This document shows, piece by piece, positions 7,981 through 15,565 of a stretch of 64,000 bases of DNA. The stretch is from VRUE01 sp963715455 (lineage in GTDB: Bacteria > Actinomycetota > Thermoleophilia > Solirubrobacterales > 70-9). The notes beneath the pieces were generated by a model. That model saw only the letters and a program-made list of their open reading frames with translations. It made no database searches and had not been told where the DNA came from. Each line of letters begins with the position of its first letter. Position 1 is the stretch's first letter. The position numbers and the translations under genes are program-made. The stretch lies in contig OY970245.1 in the NCBI GenBank assembly GCA_963715455.1, positions 2,046,001-2,110,000 of the forward strand. Direction: 5' to 3'.

Positions 7981-9845
7981 CAGCCCGGGCTGCCCCCATT
8001 GGGCCCAGCGGACCCCGTCGTGTGCTTGTCGAAATAGGCTTCGAGAATCTGGAGTGCGATTGGCGCGGCCGCTTCGGCGCCGAATCCTCCTTCCTCGATC
8101 GTAACGGCAGTGACGATTTTGGGGTCGGGATAGGGGGCCAGCACCAAGTACCAGGACTGATCTTCCTGGTATATGCGCTGCGCCGTGCCGGTCTTGCCGG
8201 CCACTGGTACCGGGAAGCCGCCGAAGATTTCGTAGGAGGTGCCACCGGACGCCTGCGCGGCGTCGTGCAGGCCTTCGAGGATGACGCTGCGGTACTCGGG
8301 GTCGATGTGGATCTGGCGGCGCGGTGGCGGATCGAATTCCTTCAGCACCCTGCCGGCGGCGTCGGTCACTTCCTTGCCCACATGGGGCGTGACCACGGTG
8401 CCGCCGTTGCCGAGCGCCGCGTAGGCGACCGCCATCTGCAGCGGGCTCGCCTGCAGGTCGCCCTGGCCGGTCGCCAGCTGGATGTTGTCGCCCGCCGACC
8501 AGGGCCGGTCGGTTTCGCCTTCCTCGTAGAGCTGGTCGCGCCAGCGCTGGCTGGGCAGCAGCCCTTCGATGTCCCCGGGGAGGTCGATCCCCGTTTCCCG
8601 GCCGAAGCCGAGCATGTGCGCGGTGCGCTGCAGGTCGCCGGTGTCCCACATCTCGAGGCCGAGCGTGTAGAAGTAGACGTCGGAGGAGACCTGCAGGGCC
8701 CGCACCATGCTGACGCTGCCGTACGCTTCGCCGCCGGCATTCTGGAAGGGCTGGCCGCCGACCGTGATCGAGCCGCTGTCGTAGATCGGCTCCGAGGGTG
8801 TGATCACGCCGTTTTCGAGCGCCGCCAGCGCGGGCACGATCTTGAAGGTCGAGCCCGTCGGGTAGAGCCCTGAGACGGCCCGGTTGACGAGCGGCTGCGC
8901 CGGATTGCGGATCGTTTCGTCGACCTGCTTCTGGGACAGCGGCGGGGTGAGGTCAGCCGGGTCGAAGGTCGGCGAAGAGCCGACGGCGATGATCTCGCCG
9001 GTGTCGACGTCCATCGTCACGAAGCCGCCCGAGCCGTATCCCGCCAGCCCCGCCTCGCCGGCCGCCTGGACGTCATCGTCGATCGAGAGTTTGAGGCTCT
9101 TGCCGGGCACCGGCGGCTGCGAGATGAGCTGGCCATTGGGCGTCGGCTGGCCGAGCGCGTCGACCTGGATCCTGGTCAGGCCCGGCTTGCCCCGCAGGAA
9201 GCGGTCGTAGGTGTACTCGACCCCGTCCTGGCCGACTTCGTCGCCCGGCTGCAGCTTGCGGTACTGCGCTTCCTCCAGGTCCCCCTCGGAGACCTCGCCG
9301 ACGTTGCCGAGGATGTGGGCGGCCAGCGTCCCGTCCGGGTAGTCGCGTACGAAGACGCGCTGCACCTCGACCCCGGGGAAGCGCTCCTGGTTCTCCTGCA
9401 GGTAGTAGACCAGGTAGCTGCCAACGTCGCGGCGCAGGGTGACTGGCGCCGCCGGCGCCAGTTTCAGCTCTTCGTGCATGTGGCGGCGCACGCTGTGCAG
9501 GGTGCTGTGGGTGAGGTCGGCGAGCTGTGAGAGCTCAGCCCGCCGCTCAACCGGATCGACCGGCAGTTTGCGCGGGTTTACCTGCAACGCCAGGCTGGTG
9601 CGGTTGCCGACCAGGACGTCGCCGTCGCGGTCGAGGATCTCGCCGCGCGGCGCGCTCACCCGGTACTCGCGCGTGCGGTTGCTCTTTGCTTCGGCCAGGT
9701 AAGTATCACCGTCGAGCACCTGCAACTGCCAGAGGCGGAAGAAGAGGATCGCGAAGAGCACGACGGCAAAGCCGCCGAAGACCGCGATGCGCAGCGCCAG
9801 GCGATTGCTCATCGCCGGCCCACGTTCATCGGAGCGGAGGTACAC
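7980..9845 (-). CDS. mrdA: penicillin-binding protein 2, transpeptidase
   Basis: Class B PBP that cross-links peptidoglycan in the elongation machinery. It has a cytoplasmic tip and one membrane anchor (about residues 16-42), a dimerisation domain with RGEILDRDGDVL, and the transpeptidase domain with GSTFK (Ser332), SSDVYFY in the SxN position and the KTGTAQ box. At 621 residues it has the normal length. The start shown is a GTG four bases after the mreD stop; an ATG at 9812 (MSNRLALR) is an alternative that keeps all domains. Operon context with mreCD and rodA fits the elongasome. Confidence 0.95.
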   Translation of the reverse strand: MYLRSDERGPAMSNRLALRIAVFGGFAVVLFAILFFRLWQLQVLDGDTYLAEAKSNRTREYRVSAPRGEILDRDGDVLVGNRTSLALQVNPRKLPVDPVERRAELSQLADLTHSTLHSVRRHMHEELKLAPAAPVTLRRDVGSYLVYYLQENQERFPGVEVQRVFVRDYPDGTLAAHILGNVGEVSEGDLEEAQYRKLQPGDEVGQDGVEYTYDRFLRGKPGLTRIQVDALGQPTPNGQLISQPPVPGKSLKLSIDDDVQAAGEAGLAGYGSGGFVTMDVDTGEIIAVGSSPTFDPADLTPPLSQKQVDETIRNPAQPLVNRAVSGLYPTGSTFKIVPALAALENGVITPSEPIYDSGSITVGGQPFQNAGGEAYGSVSMVRALQVSSDVYFYTLGLEMWDTGDLQRTAHMLGFGRETGIDLPGDIEGLLPSQRWRDQLYEEGETDRPWSAGDNIQLATGQGDLQASPLQMAVAYAALGNGGTVVTPHVGKEVTDAAGRVLKEFDPPPRRQIHIDPEYRSVILEGLHDAAQASGGTSYEIFGGFPVPVAGKTGTAQRIYQEDQSWYLVLAPYPDPKIVTAVTIEEGGFGAEAAAPIALQILEAYFDKHTTGSAGPNGGSPG

Positions 9846-9848
9846 GGC

Positions 9849-10397
9849 CTAGGCCCCCAGCACGGTCGGTTCGCGACGACGCCGCAGCCGCGGCTCCTCG
9901 ACCAGGGCCGGGCGCAGAGCGCGGCGCACAGCGAGGTAGATCGGGAAGGCGAGGAGGAAGGCGTAGACGCTCTTCAAGATCATGTCGCGGAAGATCAGGG
10001 TGCTGATCGGGGCGTCGACGCCGAGCAGCACCTGGATCGCGGCGAAGCCCAACTCGGCGGCCAGGGTGAGCCCCATGCAGAGCAGGGCCGGCGTCAGTAG
10101 GCCGTGGACCTCGAAGCGTTCGCGGACGAGGCCGGCCGACCAGCCGACGCCGAGCAGGACCAGCGAGCTGATGCCGAGCGTGCCGACCAGCAGGCAGTCG
10201 ACGAAGAGGCCGATGGCGAAGCCGCAGACGGCGCCGGTGGTGCTGCCGCCGAGCAGGGCGAGGCAGACGACCAGCGCCGGCAGCACGTCGGGATTGACGT
10301 GGAAGAGTTCGACCTGAGAGAAGAAGGAGAGCTGCAGGATCACGCCAAGCATCGAGATGACGACGATGCGGACGACGATCCAGGGGGTGAGGATCAT
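9849..10397 (-). CDS. mreD: rod shape-determining protein MreD
   Basis: Integral membrane partner of MreC in the cell-elongation complex. The 182 residues contain about five hydrophobic segments, the family motif VNPDVLPALVVCLALLGG near 34-51 and GFAIGLFVDCLLVG near 59-72, and an Arg-rich cytoplasmic C-terminus. The ATG overlaps the stop of a 23-residue mini-ORF (ATGA), which in turn overlaps the mreC stop, so translation may be relayed from mreC. Confidence 0.9.
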   Translation of the reverse strand: MILTPWIVVRIVVISMLGVILQLSFFSQVELFHVNPDVLPALVVCLALLGGSTTGAVCGFAIGLFVDCLLVGTLGISSLVLLGVGWSAGLVRERFEVHGLLTPALLCMGLTLAAELGFAAIQVLLGVDAPISTLIFRDMILKSVYAFLLAFPIYLAVRRALRPALVEEPRLRRRREPTVLGA

Positions 10398-10465
10398 GAA
10401 AATGCCTCGCGCTTCGCTCCCGGCGCGAAGAACCAGAGATGCACGCTTGGTCGCTCCGCGCTCAT
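10394..10465 (-). CDS. 23-residue coupling mini-ORF between mreC and mreD
   Basis: This ORF fills the 64-nt mreC-mreD gap exactly. Its ATG overlaps the mreC TGA (ATGA), and its TGA overlaps the mreD ATG (ATGA again). The predicted peptide starts MSAERPSVHLWFF and is not recognised. The double four-base overlap makes a translational relay plausible, either for the peptide itself or simply to carry ribosomes to mreD, which has no separate Shine-Dalgarno sequence. Real expression is unproven. Confidence 0.4.
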   Translation of the reverse strand: MSAERPSVHLWFFAPGAKREAFS

Positions 10466-11310
10466 CGCCAGCCCCCGGTCAGCACCTGGACGATGTCGAG
10501 GTTGCGCAGGTCGGCGTAAGGGCGCACGTGCACCTGCTGGCTGGCCTCCTGCTCGACCACCGGGGCGCTGGTCACTTCGCCGATCGGCAGGCCGGCGGGG
10601 AAGTGCGAGGCGAGGCCCTGGGCGCGCCAGCCAGCGGTGACCACCGCCAGCCCGCGGTGGGCACGCTTGGTCGAGTCGATGAAGTCGAGGACGAGGTCCT
10701 CGGGGTTGCCGACTTCGGGCCGGATCCCGCCCTGCACGCCGGGCGGCACGACCTTGGCCGAGACGAAGCTGGCGTGGTTGCTGAGCAGCATCACCTGAGA
10801 AGAACTCGGCTCGACCGAGGAGATGCGGCCGACGAGCCCGTCGCCGCTAACCACCGGGTCGTTGACCCGCACGCCGTCGCCCTCACCGAGGTCGATCGTC
10901 ACGCTCGAGTTCCAGACGGTCGGCGAGCGGACGATGACGCGCCCGGTCACCTCCTCGAAGGCTGAAAGCGCCAGAGCTGGGCTGGTGTCGAGCTCGAGCA
11001 GCTTGCGCATCTGGGCGTTCTCCTGGAGAGCCTCCTGACCGGCGACTGCCTGCTCACGGGCTACGACCAACTGCTCCTTCAGGCGGCTGTTTTCCCCCTT
11101 GGCGTCGAAGGTCTCGTCGAACCAATCGACCAGGTCGCGGGCCGGCTTCAGGGCACGGTCCGCCACCGACAGGACCGGGCTGAAGATCGTGCTGACCCCG
11201 CTCTGCAGGCCGCGTGAGCCCTGCCCGTAGGTAACCGAGAGCAGCACGAAGGAGCTGACGATCAACAGGGCGAGCACCGCCCTACGACGGCGTACTTGCT
11301 TTCGGTACAC
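10462..11310 (-). CDS. mreC: rod shape-determining protein MreC
   Basis: Extracytoplasmic scaffold linking MreB to PBP2. The 282 residues comprise a short basic cytoplasmic part, one membrane segment (about 11-27), a coiled-coil (about 65-105, rich in E, L, Q), and a beta-barrel pair with VTGRVIVRSPTVWNSSVTID, DPVVSGDGLVGRIS and the late segment FPAGLPIGEVT. It lies 37 bp after mreB and is followed by the mini-ORF and mreD. Confidence 0.93.
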   Translation of the reverse strand: MYRKQVRRRRAVLALLIVSSFVLLSVTYGQGSRGLQSGVSTIFSPVLSVADRALKPARDLVDWFDETFDAKGENSRLKEQLVVAREQAVAGQEALQENAQMRKLLELDTSPALALSAFEEVTGRVIVRSPTVWNSSVTIDLGEGDGVRVNDPVVSGDGLVGRISSVEPSSSQVMLLSNHASFVSAKVVPPGVQGGIRPEVGNPEDLVLDFIDSTKRAHRGLAVVTAGWRAQGLASHFPAGLPIGEVTSAPVVEQEASQQVHVRPYADLRNLDIVQVLTGGWR

Positions 11311-11347
11311 GGTTACGACCTAGATTTTCGGCTTGAAATGAAGGGGA

Positions 11348-12397
11348 CTAAGCAAAGTGCCTGGTTCCCGAGTTCTGCTTGCTGGCGCGGTGAATAGCCT
11401 CGAACTCCTCCAGGGAGATGCCCGAGCCCACCGCCACGCACGACAGCGGTGACTCTGCCAGTTGGCAGGGCATCTGGCACTCGTCGCGCAGGCGCTGTTC
11501 GAGTCCTTGCAACAGCGCACCGCCGCCGGCCAGGGTAATGCCGCGGTCCATGATGTCACCCGCCAGCTCCGGGGGTGTGCGATCAAGCGTCTCCTTGACC
11601 GCCTCGACGATGTGGGTGACCGGTTCATCCATCGCCTCACGCACCTCCTCGGAGCCCAGCTCGATCGTCTTCGGCAGCCCGGAGACGAGGTCGCGACCGC
11701 GGATCTCAGCCCGCACCTCTTCGGGCAGCGGCGAGGCCGAGCCGGCCTCGAGCTTCACCTGCTCGGCCGTCTGCGTGCCAATCGCCAACTTGTAGCGGTG
11801 CTTGCAGTGGTTGACGATCGCCTCGTCGAGCTCGTCGCCGCCGATGCGGATCGATTGCGAGACGACGATGCCACCCAGCGAGATGACCGCCACCTCGGTG
11901 GTGCCGCCGCCAACGTCGACGACCATCGAACCAGTCGGCTCGGCAACCGGCAACCCGGCGCCGATCGCCGCCGCCATTGGCTCCTCGATCAGATATGCCT
12001 GGCGGGCACCGGCCGAGAGGCAGGCCTCCTCGACGGCGCGCTTCTCGACACCGGTCACCCCGGAGGGCACGCAGACGACGACCCGCGGATGGGCGAAGCG
12101 GTTGGAGTGCACCTGCTTGATGAAGTGGCGCAGCATCTGCTCGGTGACGTCGAAATCGGCGATCACCCCGTCCTTGAGCGGGCGGATCGCGGTGATCGTG
12201 CCCGGCGTGCGGCCGAGCATGCGCTTCGCCTCGGCGCCGACGGCATGGACCTGGCCGTTGTGGGAGTCGATTGCGACGACGGAGGGCTCGGAGAGGACGA
12301 TGCCGCGGCCACGCACGTAGACCAGCGTGTTGGCCGTACCGAGGTCGACAGCCATGTCACGACCGCCTAGACCTCGCAGGTATCCGAATACGCCCAT
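11348..12397 (-). CDS. mreB: rod shape-determining protein MreB (actin-like)
   Basis: Actin-family ATPase that orients cell-wall synthesis. At 349 residues it is full length. Visible motifs are the phosphate-1 loop AVDLGTANTLVYV (near 16-28), phosphate-2 MVVDVGGGTTEVAVIS (near 158), the hinge segment IEEPMAAAIGAGLPV, and the adenosine motif ITLAGGGALLQGLE (near 290). The N-terminal amphipathic stretch MGVFGYLRGLG fits membrane contact. It is the first gene of the elongation operon, 80 bp downstream of maf. Confidence 0.96.
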   Translation of the reverse strand: MGVFGYLRGLGGRDMAVDLGTANTLVYVRGRGIVLSEPSVVAIDSHNGQVHAVGAEAKRMLGRTPGTITAIRPLKDGVIADFDVTEQMLRHFIKQVHSNRFAHPRVVVCVPSGVTGVEKRAVEEACLSAGARQAYLIEEPMAAAIGAGLPVAEPTGSMVVDVGGGTTEVAVISLGGIVVSQSIRIGGDELDEAIVNHCKHRYKLAIGTQTAEQVKLEAGSASPLPEEVRAEIRGRDLVSGLPKTIELGSEEVREAMDEPVTHIVEAVKETLDRTPPELAGDIMDRGITLAGGGALLQGLEQRLRDECQMPCQLAESPLSCVAVGSGISLEEFEAIHRASKQNSGTRHFA

Positions 12398-12423
12398 GTG
12401 CGAATAGCTGGCCTTCCAGCGGA

Positions 12424-12452
12424 AATGATCCCAAACGGTGGGCGCCGGTCAA
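12424..12452 (-). promoter_or_regulatory. possible promoter of the mreB operon
   Basis: In the 80-bp maf-mreB gap, TTGACC (12447-12452) and ATCATT (12424-12429) are spaced by 17 bp on the minus strand. Only the -35 box is a good match; weak evidence. Confidence 0.3.
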
Positions 12453-12477
12453 ATCGCCTGGCGTAATCGGAGCTGTA

Positions 12478-13026
12478 CTAGGCGCCCGGGAAGAGCTCCG
12501 GCGCCAACTCGAAGAGCAGCCCGACCGGCAGGCCGACGACGTTGGAGACGCTGCCCTCCAGACGCTCGACCAGGATCGAACCGAGAGTCTGGATCGCATA
12601 GCCGCCCGAGCGCCCCTGCCACTCGCCGAACTCGACATAGCGCCGCTTCTCGGTCTCATTCAGGTCCTTGAAGACGACGGTGGTGCGGTCAAGCCCACTG
12701 CGCTCCTCACCGTCGACAAGCACCACCAAGCCACTCAGCACCTCATGCCCCCGCCCCGCCATGCGGTCCAGGTAGCCGCGCGCCTCTCCCGCATCGGCCG
12801 GCTTCCCCAGCGCCCTCCCGTCGAGCACCACATCCGTATCGCAGCCGATCACGATCCCGTCAGCCTCAACCGCCCGCGCCTTCAGTCGAGCGTTCTCGAG
12901 AACCTCAACCTCCGGGTCCCCCCCGCTCAGCTCGTCGACGCCCGAGACGACGACCTCGAACTCCAAGCCAAGCTTGTGAAGAATCTCGGCCCTCTGCGGC
13001 GAGCCGGATGCCAGCGTGATGCTCAA
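12478..13026 (-). CDS. maf: Maf-like nucleoside triphosphate pyrophosphatase
   Basis: Housekeeping house-cleaning phosphatase of the Maf/HAM1 structural class, hydrolysing non-canonical or pyrimidine nucleoside triphosphates. The 182 residues show LASGSPQRAEILHKLGL at the start, VIGCDTDVVLDG with the catalytic Asp near residue 64, GKPADAGEARGYL, and GGYAIQTLGS followed by GSVSNVVGLP. Its ATG overlaps the ndk stop by four bases (ATGA). Maf next to mreB is a common arrangement. Confidence 0.93.
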   Translation of the reverse strand: MSITLASGSPQRAEILHKLGLEFEVVVSGVDELSGGDPEVEVLENARLKARAVEADGIVIGCDTDVVLDGRALGKPADAGEARGYLDRMAGRGHEVLSGLVVLVDGEERSGLDRTTVVFKDLNETEKRRYVEFGEWQGRSGGYAIQTLGSILVERLEGSVSNVVGLPVGLLFELAPELFPGA

Positions 13027-13430
13027 GACATCTCTGGGAACCAGATGCCGATCTCGCGCTCGGCGGACTCATCGGAGTCCGATCCGTGGACCATGTTGAA
13101 GGTCACCTCGAGCGCAAAGTCGCCACGAATCGACCCGGGGGCCGCCTCGACCGGGTTGGTAGCGCCGATCAGCTGCCGGGCGGCAACCACCGCTTCGTGC
13201 CCATCGAGCACCATCGCGACCAGCGTGCCGCCGGTGATGAAGTCGACCAGCTCGCCGAAGAAGGGCTTCTCGGTGTGCTCTTCGTAGTGCTTGTTGGCGA
13301 TCGCCTCGTCAGCCTGCATCGTCTTCAGCGCGGCAATGCGCAGGCCCTTGCGCTCGAAGCGGGCGATCACCTCCCCGCTCAGGGCGCGCTGAAAGGCGTC
13401 AGGCTTTACGAGGATCAGCGTCCGGCTCAC
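13023..13430 (-). CDS. ndk: nucleoside diphosphate kinase
   Basis: Transfers the terminal phosphate between nucleoside triphosphates and diphosphates through a phosphohistidine. The 135 residues have the usual length, the start SRTLILVKPDAFQR, and the active-site motif NMVHGSDS with His115. The ATG lies 32 nt inside the 3' end of the preceding zinc-ribbon gene, and the stop overlaps maf by four bases. Confidence 0.96.
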   Translation of the reverse strand: MSRTLILVKPDAFQRALSGEVIARFERKGLRIAALKTMQADEAIANKHYEEHTEKPFFGELVDFITGGTLVAMVLDGHEAVVAARQLIGATNPVEAAPGSIRGDFALEVTFNMVHGSDSDESAEREIGIWFPEMS

Positions 13431-14058
13431 GGGCGGGGCTCCTTTGAGGTTTCTTTGGTCGGGAAGGCTCTTGTTGCTGCTCGGGCGGCGGCGCCTCCTT
13501 GCGGGCTTTGGGCGGCGGCGCGCTGCGCCGTTTGGGCCGCTCCTCGCGTGCGGCGGGCGCCTCGCGACGTGGCTCGCGACGACCCTCAGCCTTGGTCCGC
13601 TGGCGCGGGCGACGCTCGCCGATCGGGCTCTCGCAGTAGGGACAAAGCGACCAGCGCGGGTCGACCGGCTTGCCGCAGGCCTGGCAGGGGTCCTTGAGCC
13701 GCTGCTGGCATTTGGGGCAGCGCAGGTAGTTGCGCTCCACCGGGTACTCGCAGTTGGGGCAAGAGGCCTCGGTCAACTGGCGCACGCGCAGCTCGGCGGC
13801 ACGGATCTCCAGCTCGCGTTCGTGGGCGTCCTCGAGGAACTCGGGCGGTCGCACGATCGCGTAGACGGCGGTGCCGATGTAGGGGAAGAAGGAGCCGATC
13901 GTCGCGCAAGCAACGAGGAACGGATCGGAAATGCGCCGCTTGGCGTCGAAGTACGTGTAGACGATCAGGGCGAGCCAGACGACGACGATCATCAGGACAA
14001 AGAGGGTCGCGGCCAGGTTGAGGCCGTCGTTGTCGATGCCGAAGATCGCTAGTGCCAT
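13399..14058 (-). CDS. membrane protein with double zinc ribbon
   Basis: Function unknown. The 219-residue protein has two hydrophobic segments (about 13-36 and 46-66) with the basic loop YFDAKRRISDPF, then four CxxC pairs (CPNC, CPKC, CQAC, CPYC, residues about 99-143) that should bind two zinc ions. The tail is long, disordered and rich in Arg, Pro, Glu and Lys. It overlaps ndk by 32 nt. Such zinc-ribbon membrane proteins next to ndk are a family impression for Thermoleophilia; no enzymatic motif is seen. A TTGACC box lies about 95 nt upstream. Confidence 0.85.
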   Translation of the reverse strand: MALAIFGIDNDGLNLAATLFVLMIVVVWLALIVYTYFDAKRRISDPFLVACATIGSFFPYIGTAVYAIVRPPEFLEDAHERELEIRAAELRVRQLTEASCPNCEYPVERNYLRCPKCQQRLKDPCQACGKPVDPRWSLCPYCESPIGERRPRQRTKAEGRREPRREAPAAREERPKRRSAPPPKARKEAPPPEQQQEPSRPKKPQRSPAREPDADPRKA

Positions 14059-14180
14059 GGCTGGAGGCCGCTCGGGAGCGGGGTCGGGCAGTCTACTTCG
14101 CCGCTGGGCCGGTGAACCCTCGCATCGGACATTTTCCCCACTCCGACGTGGTCAAAGCCGGATTCGCGCGTTTGGACGGA

Positions 14181-14309
14181 TCAGAGGAAGAGGCTGCCGA
14201 AAAGGTAGCCGAGGCCGAAGAAGACAAGGATCACGCCGGCCACGACGGCAGCGACCAGGGCCATCATCGAGAGCAGTTCGGAGCTGGCGCTCTTGGTGCG
14301 CTGTTCCAT
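14181..14309 (-). CDS. 42-residue single-span membrane peptide
   Basis: Small ORF starting MEQRTKSASSELLSMM, three bases after the folC stop. Residues 14-42 are one continuous hydrophobic segment rich in V, L, F and G, ending FGSLFL, so it should be an N-in membrane peptide with a short charged head. GAGGG directly precedes the ATG. The co-directional position between folC and the zinc-ribbon gene supports it as a real gene. Not recognised; function unknown. Confidence 0.65.
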   Translation of the reverse strand: MEQRTKSASSELLSMMALVAAVVAGVILVFFGLGYLFGSLFL

Positions 14310-14312
14310 CCC

Positions 14313-15506
14313 TCAATCCTGCCACAGGGAGAGCGCTGCGCGGGCGGGCGCCAGGGCGTAGTGGGAGCCGGTGATGAGCAGGACGCCGCCAGGCCCCTCA
14401 AGGACGAGCTCGCGGCCACGCTCCAAAGCGGTGAGAAAATCGGGTTGCTGCTCTGCGCGGAGGCCGGCTCGCTCGCTCGCCTCGGCGAGTTTGGCGGCGC
14501 TGTGCGAGGCGATGCCGGGCAAGCCGCGTGCCCGCAACATGGCGGGATCGAGCTCGGTGCAGACCACCTGTCGCAGGACGGGAGCGAGTGCAGCGAGCAT
14601 CGCGACGGCGTCCTTGTCGGCGAGCACCGCTAGGCAGGCGACCACGGGCCTGCCGGCGGCGACCTCAGCAATACCCTCGGCGAGGGCGAGAGCGCCGTCC
14701 GGGTTGTGGGCAGCGTCCAGGTAGATGGGCGGATCCTCGGCGATGCGCTCCAGACGGCCCGGCACGGTCAGGCTCGCCGCCACGCTCGCGACGCGAGCTG
14801 CATCCAGCTCGCCCAGGAAGGCCTCTGCCGCAGCGCAGGCCAAGGCGAAGTTACGTCGCTGGAAACGCCCGGCGGCGCGCAGCTCCAGCCCCTCCCCCGG
14901 ATCCCCGGGCGCGACGACAAGGCGCGCGCCATGCTCGGCAGCCGTGCGCTCGGCCAGTTCGTGGACCTGCGGGCTCACCCGGCCCAGGATGAGAGTCGTG
15001 TGATCGCGCAGTACGGCGAGCTTCTCGGCGGCGATCTCCAGCTCGGTCTCGCCCAGCCACTCGGTGTGGTCGAGACCGATCGAGGTGAGCACGGTGACCC
15101 GCGAGGGGATCGTGTTGGTCGCGTCCAGCCTGCCCCCCAATCCCGCCTCGACCACGGCGACGTCGACGCGGGCCGCCGCGAAGGCGACGAAGGCAACCGC
15201 GGTAGCGACCTCGAACTGGGTCACCTCCTCGTCCCCACCCAAGGCGTGGTTCACCGTCTGCGCCGCTTGCGCCGTGCGCTCGACCGCCGTAGCGAAGGCC
15301 TTCGCGTCGATCTCCTCGCCGCCGATCAGCACGCGCTCCGACCAGCGCGCCGGGTGGGGCGATATGCAGGCGCCCGTACGCGACCCATGCGCTTCGAGCA
15401 GCGCTGCGATCATGCGAGTCACCGAGGACTTGCCGTTGGTGCCGACCACGTGAATCGAGGCAAAGCGGTGCTGGGGCAGACCGAGCGCCGTGCTCAGCCG
15501 GTGCAT
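14313..15506 (-). CDS. folC: folylpolyglutamate synthase / dihydrofolate synthase
   Basis: Mur-ligase-family enzyme adding glutamate to folates. The first ATG (15506) gives 397 residues with the P-loop VVGTNGKSSVTRMI, EAGLGGRLDATN, SIGLDHTEWLG and LDAAHNPDGA. The conserved family N-terminus (YLDSLEPVGWKLGLERM) is encoded in frame just upstream, so the true protein is about 16-21 residues longer. No ATG, GTG or TTG is available there. Candidates are ATA at 15569, which overlaps the valS stop and has GAGGAG 8 nt upstream, or CTG at 15551. The gene is tightly coupled to valS. Confidence 0.93.
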   Translation of the reverse strand: MHRLSTALGLPQHRFASIHVVGTNGKSSVTRMIAALLEAHGSRTGACISPHPARWSERVLIGGEEIDAKAFATAVERTAQAAQTVNHALGGDEEVTQFEVATAVAFVAFAAARVDVAVVEAGLGGRLDATNTIPSRVTVLTSIGLDHTEWLGETELEIAAEKLAVLRDHTTLILGRVSPQVHELAERTAAEHGARLVVAPGDPGEGLELRAAGRFQRRNFALACAAAEAFLGELDAARVASVAASLTVPGRLERIAEDPPIYLDAAHNPDGALALAEGIAEVAAGRPVVACLAVLADKDAVAMLAALAPVLRQVVCTELDPAMLRARGLPGIASHSAAKLAEASERAGLRAEQQPDFLTALERGRELVLEGPGGVLLITGSHYALAPARAALSLWQD

Positions 15507-15565
15507 CCGCTCCAGCCCGAGCTTCCAGCCGACCGGCTCCAGCGAGTCCAGATATCCCTGGGCGT

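Noticed and set aside
14059..14180. MraZ-type or sigma-factor promoter before the zinc-ribbon gene (TTGACC with GTGGGGAAAA)
   Set aside because: A single copy of the motif and no acceptable -10 box at proper spacing.
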